The position numbers were made by a program, and so were the translations under genes. Positions 44,235 to 53,478 of a stretch of 64,000 bases of DNA are shown in pieces. The notes under the pieces are model-generated. The model saw only the letters and a program-made list of their open reading frames with translations. It was not told the DNA's origin and ran no database searches. The stretch comes from Chitinophaga jiangningensis (lineage in GTDB: Bacteria; Bacteroidota; Bacteroidia; Chitinophagales; Chitinophagaceae): contig NZ_FRBL01000016.1 of NCBI RefSeq assembly GCF_900142605.1, forward strand, positions 1 to 64,000, in the 5' to 3' direction. Each line of letters opens with the position of its first letter. Within the stretch, counting starts at the first letter, position 1.

Positions 44235-44828
44235 TTAGTCCACAAGGTTGAGATACGCTTTTACCACATCGTAGTTATTCCAGTCAATCACACTACGGGC
44301 AGCTACACCACCAGGAATAAGGATGTAACGGTATTGCTGATATTTGGTGCCATTTACGGACACTGTACCAATGCGCACATTTGATTGCAGGATTATACCG
44401 CCAGGCACCAGGATATTAAATAAAGAGAAACTACCGTAGAATGGCAGTGCCAAAACCTGAGGGCTGGCGGGTGTGTTCAGGTTGATATACACTTTCACAT
44501 CTGACTTGCCGATCATATCAGCCGTAAGTTTTGATACCGCGATCTGGCCATACCAACCCACCGTATCAATCACGCCACCTGGTAAGTGCTGGGTATCAGC
44601 AGCAAAAGGAACATCCAGCCAGGCTGAATAAATTACGTTTGCAACACCGGTATCACCTTTAGCACCGGTATCTCCTTTAGGACCAGCAGGTCCCTGAGCA
44701 CCATTCTGACCGGCAGGGCCTTGAGCCCCGGCAGGTCCCGGCTCACCATCCTTGCTACAGGATACCATGAACATTACAACAGCGGACAGGATCAGTGCAT
44801 AGGGCAAAAAGCTTCTTAACTTTTTCAT
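44235..44828 (-). CDS. Collagen-like repeat lipoprotein
   Basis: A 197-residue lipoprotein: signal with lipobox MVSC (Cys near residue 24), then about 12 uninterrupted Gly-X-Y triplets (GEPGPAGAQGPAGQNG through GAKGDTG, about residues 28-64), then a C-terminal domain of about 130 residues of unknown fold. The triplets should form a collagen-like triple helix displayed on the cell surface, with the C-terminal part as trimerisation or binding head; this is the usual reading for such bacterial proteins. It is the last gene of the minus-strand T9SS cluster. Confidence 0.88.
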   Translation of the reverse strand: MKKLRSFLPYALILSAVVMFMVSCSKDGEPGPAGAQGPAGQNGAQGPAGPKGDTGAKGDTGVANVIYSAWLDVPFAADTQHLPGGVIDTVGWYGQIAVSKLTADMIGKSDVKVYINLNTPASPQVLALPFYGSFSLFNILVPGGIILQSNVRIGTVSVNGTKYQQYRYILIPGGVAARSVIDWNNYDVVKAYLNLVD

Positions 44829-44887
44829 AATTGTGTTTTGTTTTTTGTGTTTTTTGTTAGTGATTATTTGGTTGATTGAATTTTATT

Positions 44888-45916
44888 TTACCATACGTTT
44901 CGCGGACAAGTATCACCATAGCGGTTCCCCAGCAATATCCCGATCATAATCTCATGGGATCCTTTGGTCACCACGTTCAGCGAGGAAGCGGCATAGTCAT
45001 AGGAATACCCGATGTTTACCAGCGAACTGATATTGACGCCGAACATCCCCGCCACGCCATCATTCACCCGGTAGGAAGCCCCGAACCAGAGGCGGTCGCG
45101 GTACATAAACCGTGCATTTACATCCCAGCTCAACGGTGCCGCCGTGATCATTTTCATCATCACGCTGGGCATCACATTCAGGTCATCGCTGAGCCAGAGG
45201 CGGTAACCGGCGGTGAAAAAAAGGTGGGGTATCAGCTTACCCTGGTAAGCTGAGTCACCCACCACTTTGCCGTTATCGAAACCTAATTTCTGCGGAACTA
45301 TATTTTGCGCGGAGGCACCCATAAAGAAATCGGCTGAATACAACCACAGGCCCAGACTCACATCCGGCCGCCAACGATTCAGAATCCCACCGGAGCCCAT
45401 GGCCGGGTCGTTAGGATCGTAGAACTCCACCTTACGAGTATCCAGCGAAACCTGCTGCATGCCTAAACCAATACCAGCACTGAGACTGGTACGGGGCGAT
45501 AAATTAACATGGTGCGCATACGCCCCTGTGATAGAAAAGCGGTTTATAGGGCCGGCCTTATCATTTAAAATGGTAAGACCCATACCCGGATGCGGCGGCG
45601 GTGTGGTATAATCCTGCCAATACCCCTTCCCTCTTGGGTTTTCGCCTTCGGGATTGAAGCCGGTAGGCGACGCTTCTGCATAGTCGGACTTATGCAGCGG
45701 CCCATGCAGGGTGAGATAGGTGGTTACCGGAGCCCCGTTGATGCCCGTCCACTGGTGCCGGTGGCTCAGCCGCAGGTCCCAGTAGTTTTCAATGCCCGCT
45801 ACGGCAGGATTGATGATAAACGGGTTCATGATATACTGGGTATAATGTGGCAACTGTTGCCCGTAACCAACATGCAGCCCTAATATCAGCAAGCCTGTAA
45901 ACACAATTCTTTTCAT
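44888..45916 (-). CDS. PorP/SprF-family T9SS outer-membrane protein (first)
   Basis: A 342-residue beta-barrel protein of the PorP/SprF family. Signal peptide (MKRIVFTGLLILGLHVGYGQ), the family N-terminus QLPHYTQYIMNPFIINPAVAGIE and the C-terminal signature GVNISSLVNIGYSYDYA, ending CPRNVW. SprF-type members are needed to secrete or anchor particular type B cargo such as SprB. It follows the PorE-like gene by 24 bp. Two such proteins in one cluster match the two type B cargo proteins upstream. Confidence 0.92.
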   Translation of the reverse strand: MKRIVFTGLLILGLHVGYGQQLPHYTQYIMNPFIINPAVAGIENYWDLRLSHRHQWTGINGAPVTTYLTLHGPLHKSDYAEASPTGFNPEGENPRGKGYWQDYTTPPPHPGMGLTILNDKAGPINRFSITGAYAHHVNLSPRTSLSAGIGLGMQQVSLDTRKVEFYDPNDPAMGSGGILNRWRPDVSLGLWLYSADFFMGASAQNIVPQKLGFDNGKVVGDSAYQGKLIPHLFFTAGYRLWLSDDLNVMPSVMMKMITAAPLSWDVNARFMYRDRLWFGASYRVNDGVAGMFGVNISSLVNIGYSYDYAASSLNVVTKGSHEIMIGILLGNRYGDTCPRNVW

Positions 45917-45940
45917 GTCACTAAAATTTTAGGTTAACCG

Positions 45941-47944
45941 TTATTGCTTCAGGATCGAGAAGGTCGTTCTCCTGTTGAGGGCGCGGCCTTCCGGATTATC
46001 GCTGCCATCAGGCAGGGTGTTTGGCGCTACCGGCAGGGAAGCTCCAAAGCCTTTCCAGGTGAGGCGCGACTTGTCAATACCTTTGCTGATCAGGTAGTCC
46101 ACTACGCTTTTAGCACGGGCTTCCGACAGCTTCTTATTATGTTTCTCCGAACCTTTACTATCCGTATGTGCACCCAGTTCTATCTCCATGGTCGGATGCT
46201 CGTTTAACATACTTACCAGTTTATCCAGCGATGCAAATGATTCCGTTTTAAGAGTGGCCTGGTCAAAGTCGTAGTACACGTCCGTAAGGGTGATCGGCGC
46301 CGGAGGTGTGGCCACCGGACTGATACAGATGGCTGGTGTGGCCAGTGATTCCGCATCCAGGTCATCCGGTGCATTTACCTGCCCCGATCCATTCGTATAG
46401 CCGGTAGCTTTAGCATCTACCTGTAACCTGGTATACTCCGGAATACTGTAGGTATAAGACCCGTCGCCGGCGGTAGTCAGTGTAGCCACTACCGTATTGC
46501 TGGCAGGGTCTTTCACCACCACGGTAGCTCCGGCTACCGGTGCGCCACCCTCGCAGGAAACAATGGTTCCGCTGAGCTGACGCGGGGCACGGTCCTTATG
46601 CAGGAAAAATAATTCCAGGCAGCAGGAAGCGTCCCTGTCAGACCCCAGCAGCACATCATCCAGCAGGTTGCGGTTGTTACTGCGGCTGCCGAAGTAGATA
46701 TCATCTTTTACGGAGTTTACGGGAGCACCCATGTTTACAGGGGTTTTCCAGTTGCCTACCGTACCGCGACTACTAAAGAAATCATATCCTCCCATGCCGG
46801 TACGGCCATCGGCGGAAAACACGAGTGTGCCGGTAGTAGCATGATAGAAAGGCGCCTGTTCGTTGCCTGCGGTGTTGATCACTTCACCAAGATTGCTGAC
46901 AGCCGTCGGTAATCCGCTGCCATCAAGCGTTGCGGACCAGAGGTCAAATCCACCGATGCTTCCTGCCCTGTCGCTCGCAAACAGCAGGTACTTCCCGTCA
47001 GACGTCACAAATGGCTGCTGTGCATTGGCGCCGGGTACATTTACTGCATCCGGCAAGGCTACCGGCACGGTCCAGCTTTCGCCACTTTTACGGGAAAGCC
47101 AGATGCTGGCGGTCTTTTTGCCATGCGCTATATTCCAGCGGGTGAAATAGAGCACCTGCCCGTCAGGAGATACGCTACCACTGCCCTGATGCACACCAGC
47201 CGGCTGCTCGAGTCCCAACAGGTGAATGTTAGCGGCGTTGCCAGCTTCATAGTCCGCGGTGTAAAGGCGGTTGATAAAGCCATGGTCATCGCTGGCATTT
47301 TCCGGGCGGGTGGAGGTAAACACCAGCTTATCAGGACTCAGCCACAGTGGCGCATAGCTGGCGCCGGTGGCGTTTAAGCCCGTTGGTGCTTTTGTTATTT
47401 TATAGAGATGTAAATCTTTTTTCGACAGCTCTTTCGTTATAAAATCGAGGTTCGCAATTTCCCGGGCGGCGGCGGTCGTGTACTCGTCCTGCGCAGTATA
47501 CGCAGCTGCAAACTGCCGGAACACCTGCCCTGCCAGTTCATATTTACCCAGTGCGCGTAACGATACGGCATAGTAATATGCAGCCAGTGGATAAGCACTT
47601 TGATTACTTTCCATTACGCTGGCATAATAGGGTGCTGCTTTTTGATAATCGTGCAGCAGCCGGTAGCTTTCTGCCAGTTTGTAAGTAGCCTCCTGTTCAC
47701 TGCTCACAGCAGGTTTAGCCTTATGATCCGCTGATACGGAAGTGGCTACGTATGGCTTATAGGATTCCTGACGAACTGATTTTCCTTTTGCCACCAGGTA
47801 TTTTTCGTAATAGGTAGCAGCGGAATTAAAGTCATTCTTTTTATAGTAATCATCGGCCGCACGCAGGTAGTTATAGGCCAGCTGCGCCTGGGCAGTCATG
47901 GCCATCAACAGTGTGGCAGCGGTAGTGAATATTAATTTCTTCAT
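45941..47944 (-). CDS. OmpA-family protein with TPR, PD40 and CRD domains (PorE-like)
   Basis: A 667-residue envelope protein: signal peptide (ending AQAQ), TPR-like helices (about 22-165), a WD40/PD40 beta-propeller region (about 195-440, with repeats such as SPDGQVLYFTRW and SDGKYLLFASDRAGSIGGFDLW), a carboxypeptidase-regulatory-like domain (about 455-530) and a C-terminal OmpA domain (about 560-665: VYYDFDQATLKTES, LGAHTDSKGS, LSEARAKSVVDYLISKGI). This domain order is that of PorE, the T9SS protein that anchors the complex to peptidoglycan. It sits between the two PorP/SprF genes. Confidence 0.92.
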   Translation of the reverse strand: MKKLIFTTAATLLMAMTAQAQLAYNYLRAADDYYKKNDFNSAATYYEKYLVAKGKSVRQESYKPYVATSVSADHKAKPAVSSEQEATYKLAESYRLLHDYQKAAPYYASVMESNQSAYPLAAYYYAVSLRALGKYELAGQVFRQFAAAYTAQDEYTTAAAREIANLDFITKELSKKDLHLYKITKAPTGLNATGASYAPLWLSPDKLVFTSTRPENASDDHGFINRLYTADYEAGNAANIHLLGLEQPAGVHQGSGSVSPDGQVLYFTRWNIAHGKKTASIWLSRKSGESWTVPVALPDAVNVPGANAQQPFVTSDGKYLLFASDRAGSIGGFDLWSATLDGSGLPTAVSNLGEVINTAGNEQAPFYHATTGTLVFSADGRTGMGGYDFFSSRGTVGNWKTPVNMGAPVNSVKDDIYFGSRSNNRNLLDDVLLGSDRDASCCLELFFLHKDRAPRQLSGTIVSCEGGAPVAGATVVVKDPASNTVVATLTTAGDGSYTYSIPEYTRLQVDAKATGYTNGSGQVNAPDDLDAESLATPAICISPVATPPAPITLTDVYYDFDQATLKTESFASLDKLVSMLNEHPTMEIELGAHTDSKGSEKHNKKLSEARAKSVVDYLISKGIDKSRLTWKGFGASLPVAPNTLPDGSDNPEGRALNRRTTFSILKQ

Positions 47945-47960
47945 GGTGCTTTTGTTGTGA

Positions 47961-48965
47961 TTACAATCTTGGACAAACGAAGTCGACCCCTGGTGTTTTT
48001 ACCTTTTTCCTTCCGATGAAAGTGATGGAGATTTCAAAACTGTTGCTACCCCGGTACATTTTTGACAGGTCGGATGTGGTAATATCGTAGCTGATACCCA
48101 TCATCATATTTTTGTAGAGGAAACCGGCGTGGGTGGTAAACGCATCTTCAAAGCGGTAGTTGAGGCCCAGCATCACATCCGCATCCAGGGCTACGTTGTA
48201 TTGTCCGTATGCACCAATCATTTTTTCCGAAGCCGTACCCTGTTTCAGGTACAGCACATTTGGCGTGAGTGCAAAGCGATCGTCGATATTGAGTTTTACG
48301 CCGGCGTGTGCAGTAACGCGCATGGGTATACGCGCATCGCCGTTGGTGCTGAACTGATCCGTGGGGCGTGTGAGATGCATCACGGAAAAGCCGCCATAGA
48401 TATTGTATTTCTTGCCGGGAGTACCGTCGAAGTACAGTGCACCAGCGCCTGCATCAAAGCTGCCGGCAGAGGTACGGGTAAAGCCATCGGTATGCGGATT
48501 GGATGGATTGTAGCCGGTAACGGGATTCCACTGCTCGCCAAAGGTGAACTTAGCGGGATCGAAGCGGCGCTGGATAAAGCCCGCCTGCAGTCCGAAGGTC
48601 AGCTGGTGGTAGTGGCTGGCATCCAGCTTCACGCCGGTATAGGCGGCGCTGATGTAGCCGGTGGTATAATTATAGCCCGCATCGCCGGCGGCCTGATTCA
48701 ACACGCTGGCGCCGAAGTTTACGTTTTTGGAAGTAGGTACTTCCGCAGCAATGCCGTAGGTTTTGAAGGGACTGATATTGCCCCATTGCGTACGGTAAAT
48801 GGCTGCCACGCGGTAGTCACCGTCAAACGCACCCGTGAGCGCCGGGTTTAACCAGGCCGGGTATACGTAGTACTGGGAAAAGTGCGGGTCTGTTTGCGCC
48901 ATCAGCCGCGGTGCAGCAAGGATGGTCAACAGCGTCAGGAACAATGCAACAAAATTCTTTCTCAT
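47961..48965 (-). CDS. PorP/SprF-family T9SS outer-membrane protein (second)
   Basis: A 334-residue member of the same family: signal peptide ending RLMAQ, then TDPHFSQYYVYPAWLNPALTGAFDG, beta-barrel strands and a C-terminus GISYDITTSDLSKMYRGSNSFEISI ending CPRL. It lies directly downstream (24 bp) of the 1370-residue type B protein, the classical sprB-sprF order, so it is the likely partner for that cargo. It is only distantly similar to the PorP/SprF protein at 44888. Confidence 0.93.
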   Translation of the reverse strand: MRKNFVALFLTLLTILAAPRLMAQTDPHFSQYYVYPAWLNPALTGAFDGDYRVAAIYRTQWGNISPFKTYGIAAEVPTSKNVNFGASVLNQAAGDAGYNYTTGYISAAYTGVKLDASHYHQLTFGLQAGFIQRRFDPAKFTFGEQWNPVTGYNPSNPHTDGFTRTSAGSFDAGAGALYFDGTPGKKYNIYGGFSVMHLTRPTDQFSTNGDARIPMRVTAHAGVKLNIDDRFALTPNVLYLKQGTASEKMIGAYGQYNVALDADVMLGLNYRFEDAFTTHAGFLYKNMMMGISYDITTSDLSKMYRGSNSFEISITFIGRKKVKTPGVDFVCPRL

Positions 48966-48989
48966 TGCGCAGTATTTATAGTGTTAGTG

Positions 48990-51900
48990 TTATTTCAAAA
49001 TCGCCACATAACCGGTGAGTGGCTGGAACCCGTTCTTCAATTTGATCACGTAGTAGTAAGTACCTACCGGCAGTACACCGCCTTTTGCGGAGCCGTCCCA
49101 TGGCGTACTATAGCCTACACTGTGAAATACCTTCACGCCGTAGCGGTTAAATACTTCCACTGTGGCTCCGGGGTAATCGCCCAGGTTTTTAATGAACCAG
49201 GTATCGTTGATACCGTCCCCGTTAGGCGAAAACGCTGTTGGCGGAATGACTGGTTTCAGCACTTTTACCGTCATCTTATCGCTGGCCATGCAGTTGTGTT
49301 TGCCAATGGCAGTGAGGGTGTATTCTCCGTCTTTCATTGCGGTGATTTGTGGCGCGAACACGGAGGCATTCGGGAAGTCGCCTCCGGGCGTCCATCTGAA
49401 CAGCAGGTTCACCGAGTCATTGGCCACGGGGCGGAACTGCACCAGCGTGCCTTGCGGCACCACGAAGGACGGACCGGCATCGATCACCGGTTGCAGGTAT
49501 ACGATCACCGTGCTGTTGAAGGCGGCGGAAGTACAACCGGCAGCATTTTCCACGGTCAGCTGTACGCCGTATTCGCCCGGCTCGGTAAATTTCTTCTGCG
49601 GGTTGCGATCGGCGGAGGTGCTGCCATCCCCAAACTGCCATGCCCATTTGGTGATGGTGCTGGTAGCATCAGTGCTCTGATCTGTAAACACATTATTCAT
49701 ACCCTGGCAGAGCGTATCTGGTGTTACACTAAACGAGGCCACAGGCTGATCAAAGAAATTATTGAATGGCTGAACAGCCGTATTGGCGCAGCCTGCGGCG
49801 GAGGTAGCGGTGAGGCTCACCGTTACCGGCGCTGCATTTTGATAGTGATAAACGGGGTCCCTGTCAGAGGAGGTACCACCTGCTTCACCGAAGTTCCAGC
49901 TATAGTTAAGGCTTTGGGCGCCTTTGAGCGTAGTGGTGTTGGTAAACGCAGCGATACCTTCCGGCATACATACTTTGGCGGGTACCGTAAAACCGGCTAC
50001 GGGTATAGGATGTACAGTTACGTTTTGTTTGATAGTATCACTTACACAGCCATACTGACTTACTGTTGCCAGTGAAATTTGCCAGGTGCTGTCATCCGGG
50101 TACGTATAGGCGAACACGTTACCATTGGTAGCCGTGGTTTGTGTTTTATCACCAAAGTCCCACGCGTAGGTAATTACAGCCGGATTGGCCTGCGGGGTGA
50201 TGGTCACGGGTTCACCCAGGCACACGTCCGTAGCAGTAAAGCCAGCTGTAGGCTTAGGGTTCACGGTAAGCACGGTGGATATGCTGTCGGAGCAACCATC
50301 GGCCGTATTGAAAATATACCAGATGGTACGCTGGCCTGCGGAGGCAACGCTCGGGAGCAGGTTACCTGCACTGTCCACCCCGGGTCCGCGGTAGAATCCT
50401 TGTCCGGCCACGCCATTCAGCACGGCGCCTTTATCCACCTTTACGCCGCTGAGGGCGTTTTCACAAACGGCAGGTAATGCCGCGAAGCTCAGTTGAGGCT
50501 TGAATTTGAAAGCAGTGGTGAGCACGGAGTCTTTCGTACAGCCTTTATCGGTAGTAACGGTGTATTTGATCGTGTAGGTACCCACGGTGTTGTAGGTATG
50601 GCTGGGCGACTGCACCGCAGCCGTGTTCGGGTTAGCCGGCGTAGCGCCTGCATCTCCGAAGTCCCAGACATGGGTGGTAATCGGGCTGTTGTCTGCCACG
50701 GCAGGTGTACCGGTAAACTGTACGATACCATCGGCTGCAATACAATCCAGTGGTGAGGAAAAGGCAGCTACCGGGTTCGCGTACACGTTTACGGGGAGGG
50801 TAACGGTATCACTCACACATTTCTCTGAAACTTTTACCACGTGTTTTACCGTCAGTGCACCATATTGCGGGAACGCGGCTGTTTGCGGGGTGCCGCTACT
50901 GTCTCTCTTTATATTATTAGCACCGTAATCATAGTACCACTCCCCTATAGGCGCAGGGCCACCAAACGTAGACTGGTCCGTAAAAGTTACCTGCCCGCCG
51001 GCACAAAGGGCTGCGATATCACTGGTGAAAGCAGCGGTAGGTACCGGGAACGACTGCACGCTGAATGAAGTATCCGCTACGCAGCCATCGGCAGTAATGG
51101 CGGTCAGTTTCACGAGCGTGGTACCTGGTGTAATGAGTTTACGCACGGTTTGACCACTGTCCTTTTCGTTGTTCGGGAAGTCCCAGTACCAACGGTAATT
51201 TTTTGCATCAGCAGCGGTGGTATCTCCCCGAAAAAAAACAGAATCTTTGGTACAGCCGGTGTAGCTGACACTGAGTGCTTTTTGCGGCTTATCCTTCACC
51301 AGAATAGTATATCCTACCTGCTCGGTATTGTTACAGTTCTCTACTGCCGGGCTGGTAGACATTACAACGATATCATGATTACCTTTTGTATTGAACTGAT
51401 AGGTGCCTGGTATAGCGTATTTGTAATATGGAATACCCTTTATCATTACGGTTCCTGTGGCAACCGGGCTGTTGACTGTAATATCAGTTGCCGGTGTCAT
51501 CACTCCAGCCAGGGTACTCAGTTTCCACACCATTTTTGTTGGCCGGTAGGCCATCAGAATTGACAATTCTACGGGTGTATTTGTACAGGTAAAATCATTC
51601 GTTGGTTTAGTTAAATCGTAAGCATTATGAATTTCGCCAATTGCGCTGAGGTTATTGACAAGCGTTCCGGCGTTGTAGGCATAGCTTTCTACACTCCCGA
51701 GGCCGTACACGGTTCCTACAAATGCGGAATCGCTATAGGCGAAGGACTGGCCTACTGTTGCCCCCCAGCGTTTTACCACGATGGAGTATCCTGGCAAATT
51801 CGGATGGGCGTATACCTGATCAAAAGTATTACTACCATCAATCCGCAGGGATGGGATACCTCCATTCGGAATAATTAGGGTGAGGTAGTTGGTGGTAATT

Positions 51901-53102
51901 CGTTCCATGTTATTTCGGTAGAAGCCAACGGATTTAATAGCCTGTTCAATAGGGCTTATGAACACCATTTCCGGATCACCGAGGCCGGTATTTCCGCAGG
52001 CTCCGGATGAACTCATATACTGCGCCAGCATAATGGGCTTATCCGATTCCAGGTAATCGGCTGTATTGCTGGTGTATTCATAGTATGAATTAGGCTGCAA
52101 GCCGGTTAATCGCACACCGTTTCGGGTTACCACGGTGGCCGGATCTTTTACCACCACCCGGTAAATATTATTTTGTTTGCCAGCAGCACTGACTGAAGTC
52201 GCGTTGGGTGCGGTGAGGTAACGCTTTCCCCATGCCTCATAAGGAAACATTTGCTGACAGATATTATCACCACTACCGCCTCCATTTACCGTACAGGATA
52301 TAGCGGTACGGCTGCTTCCAGCGAACACCCCTACAGGAGCGCATTCTCCATTTGAGTTAGCCAGGGTTCTGACAGTGGTACCTGTTAATTCATTACCAAT
52401 ACTACCGTTCACGATGCGTCCTACTACCTGGTATATATCACCTTTATTAAGTGTTATGGTGAATGGGACACCGGCGGGGCGGCTGTTTCTTGTAAGTACG
52501 GAAGGGGTTATTTCTACAATCGTATTATTTTCTTTTGCGATTACAAACATGAACGAAAAACAGTTAGCCGCATAGTTCTGCATACTGTTACAGGAAATAT
52601 AGGAATACCCCCAGGTTTCAACCGGCATCAGCATGGTTGCTCCGGAGGAGGCCTGCCCAAATATGTGTGCGTATGCTACAATGGGCACATCGCTAACGAT
52701 GTGAATAGCTTTGTTTGAAAAGACGCCTTCTCCCCCTGTACCGCCATAACCAGGCGGAGGTGAATACAGGCGGGCATCGTTAATACCGCTTTTCTGGATC
52801 AGGTCAGTAGCGATTACGGTACCTGCGGGAATATTATAGGTTCTTGAATAAGTGGGGCCATAAGATACGGTTACAGTGGCGGCCTGTTCGGCACTCAGGT
52901 ACAGCACCATTTCCTGGCTATTGTCCTGCCCGGGTTCCATAAACTGGTGAAGTCCGTAGCCAACCCAGAACTCTTTTCCTTTGTTGGAACGGTTCTGGGC
53001 TGAGCTTTTCATGGCCACGAACTGCAACACTAACAGCGTAAACACCAGCCAGTAGCAGCGGGAACTGCGAGGCGGGTTTAATAGGTTGATCATCTGTTTC
53101 AT
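48990..53102 (-). CDS. Large T9SS type B surface protein with IgGFc-binding-like and PKD domains
   Basis: A secreted protein of about 1370 residues. The ATG at 53102 (MKQMINLL) gives a signal segment; the frame is open further upstream but overlaps the next gene. Domains: an IgGFc-binding-like module (roughly first 35-570: GKEFWVGYGLHQF, SDVPIVAYAHIFGQASSGATMLMPV, RVVVKDPATVV, GSVESYAYNAGTLV), then five or six PKD domains (for example HVWDFGDAGA, YAWDFGDKTQ, WAWQFGDGS) with one interleaved SprB-like segment, and a type B C-terminal sorting domain (about last 90 residues: AFSPNGDGINDTWFIKNL, VEVFNRYGVKVF, WDGS, GTYYYVIKLKNG). It is exported through T9SS and displayed like SprB. The module is shared with the giant protein upstream. 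Confidence 0.9.
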   Translation of the reverse strand: MKQMINLLNPPRSSRCYWLVFTLLVLQFVAMKSSAQNRSNKGKEFWVGYGLHQFMEPGQDNSQEMVLYLSAEQAATVTVSYGPTYSRTYNIPAGTVIATDLIQKSGINDARLYSPPPGYGGTGGEGVFSNKAIHIVSDVPIVAYAHIFGQASSGATMLMPVETWGYSYISCNSMQNYAANCFSFMFVIAKENNTIVEITPSVLTRNSRPAGVPFTITLNKGDIYQVVGRIVNGSIGNELTGTTVRTLANSNGECAPVGVFAGSSRTAISCTVNGGGSGDNICQQMFPYEAWGKRYLTAPNATSVSAAGKQNNIYRVVVKDPATVVTRNGVRLTGLQPNSYYEYTSNTADYLESDKPIMLAQYMSSSGACGNTGLGDPEMVFISPIEQAIKSVGFYRNNMERITTNYLTLIIPNGGIPSLRIDGSNTFDQVYAHPNLPGYSIVVKRWGATVGQSFAYSDSAFVGTVYGLGSVESYAYNAGTLVNNLSAIGEIHNAYDLTKPTNDFTCTNTPVELSILMAYRPTKMVWKLSTLAGVMTPATDITVNSPVATGTVMIKGIPYYKYAIPGTYQFNTKGNHDIVVMSTSPAVENCNNTEQVGYTILVKDKPQKALSVSYTGCTKDSVFFRGDTTAADAKNYRWYWDFPNNEKDSGQTVRKLITPGTTLVKLTAITADGCVADTSFSVQSFPVPTAAFTSDIAALCAGGQVTFTDQSTFGGPAPIGEWYYDYGANNIKRDSSGTPQTAAFPQYGALTVKHVVKVSEKCVSDTVTLPVNVYANPVAAFSSPLDCIAADGIVQFTGTPAVADNSPITTHVWDFGDAGATPANPNTAAVQSPSHTYNTVGTYTIKYTVTTDKGCTKDSVLTTAFKFKPQLSFAALPAVCENALSGVKVDKGAVLNGVAGQGFYRGPGVDSAGNLLPSVASAGQRTIWYIFNTADGCSDSISTVLTVNPKPTAGFTATDVCLGEPVTITPQANPAVITYAWDFGDKTQTTATNGNVFAYTYPDDSTWQISLATVSQYGCVSDTIKQNVTVHPIPVAGFTVPAKVCMPEGIAAFTNTTTLKGAQSLNYSWNFGEAGGTSSDRDPVYHYQNAAPVTVSLTATSAAGCANTAVQPFNNFFDQPVASFSVTPDTLCQGMNNVFTDQSTDATSTITKWAWQFGDGSTSADRNPQKKFTEPGEYGVQLTVENAAGCTSAAFNSTVIVYLQPVIDAGPSFVVPQGTLVQFRPVANDSVNLLFRWTPGGDFPNASVFAPQITAMKDGEYTLTAIGKHNCMASDKMTVKVLKPVIPPTAFSPNGDGINDTWFIKNLGDYPGATVEVFNRYGVKVFHSVGYSTPWDGSAKGGVLPVGTYYYVIKLKNGFQPLTGYVAILK

Positions 53103-53119
53103 GTTATTGGGTTGACTGG

Positions 53120-53467
53120 TTATTGCTTCAGAATGATTTTGCTGGCACTGGAGCCATCGTCGAAGGATACACGCAGCAGATAGGTGCCATGACTGAGGTC
53201 CGGCGTTAGTAGCTGCGACTGCTTCCCGTTTACGGGCCATTGCCGGATCAGCTGTCCTGCTATGGAATACAGCGCCAGCTGTTTCATGTTGCGTATTCCT
53301 TCGATATTCCACTGGCTCACGGCAGGATTGGGAAACACCCTTACTGCGTGGGCCCGCAGCTGGGTACTGTCTACCCCCTGGCGGCTGCAGTGTGCAGCTG
53401 CATGGGCCGAAGCCACATGCAGCAGTACACCCGCTAATGTTATTAAAAGAGCTTTCATCATTGCCAT
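53120..53467 (-). CDS. Minimal T9SS type A sorting-domain protein
   Basis: A 115-residue protein consisting of a signal peptide (about 1-24, ending SAHA), a short linker and a type A C-terminal domain covering the rest: VRVFPNPAVSQWNIEG, LALYSIAGQLIRQW, LSHGTYLLRVSFDDG, SKIILKQ. Por_Secre_tail domains are normally attached to a cargo; here almost nothing else is present. It sits between the two giant type B genes (12 bp and 17 bp gaps), so it is co-transcribed. It may be a true mini-protein of the surface complex or the remnant of a larger gene. Confidence 0.85.
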   Translation of the reverse strand: MAMMKALLITLAGVLLHVASAHAAAHCSRQGVDSTQLRAHAVRVFPNPAVSQWNIEGIRNMKQLALYSIAGQLIRQWPVNGKQSQLLTPDLSHGTYLLRVSFDDGSSASKIILKQ

Positions 53468-53478
53468 AGATTTAGCTA

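Noticed and set aside
48882..50075. A 397-codon open frame on the plus strand opposite the PKD-rich gene
   Set aside because: It lies antisense to a gene with clear PKD and type B domains, has low-complexity His/Gly/Val-rich translation and no recognisable family.
53103..53312. A 70-residue upstream extension of the PKD-rich protein
   Set aside because: It overlaps the type A sorting-domain gene, lacks a signal peptide, and the ATG at 53102 gives a proper export signal.
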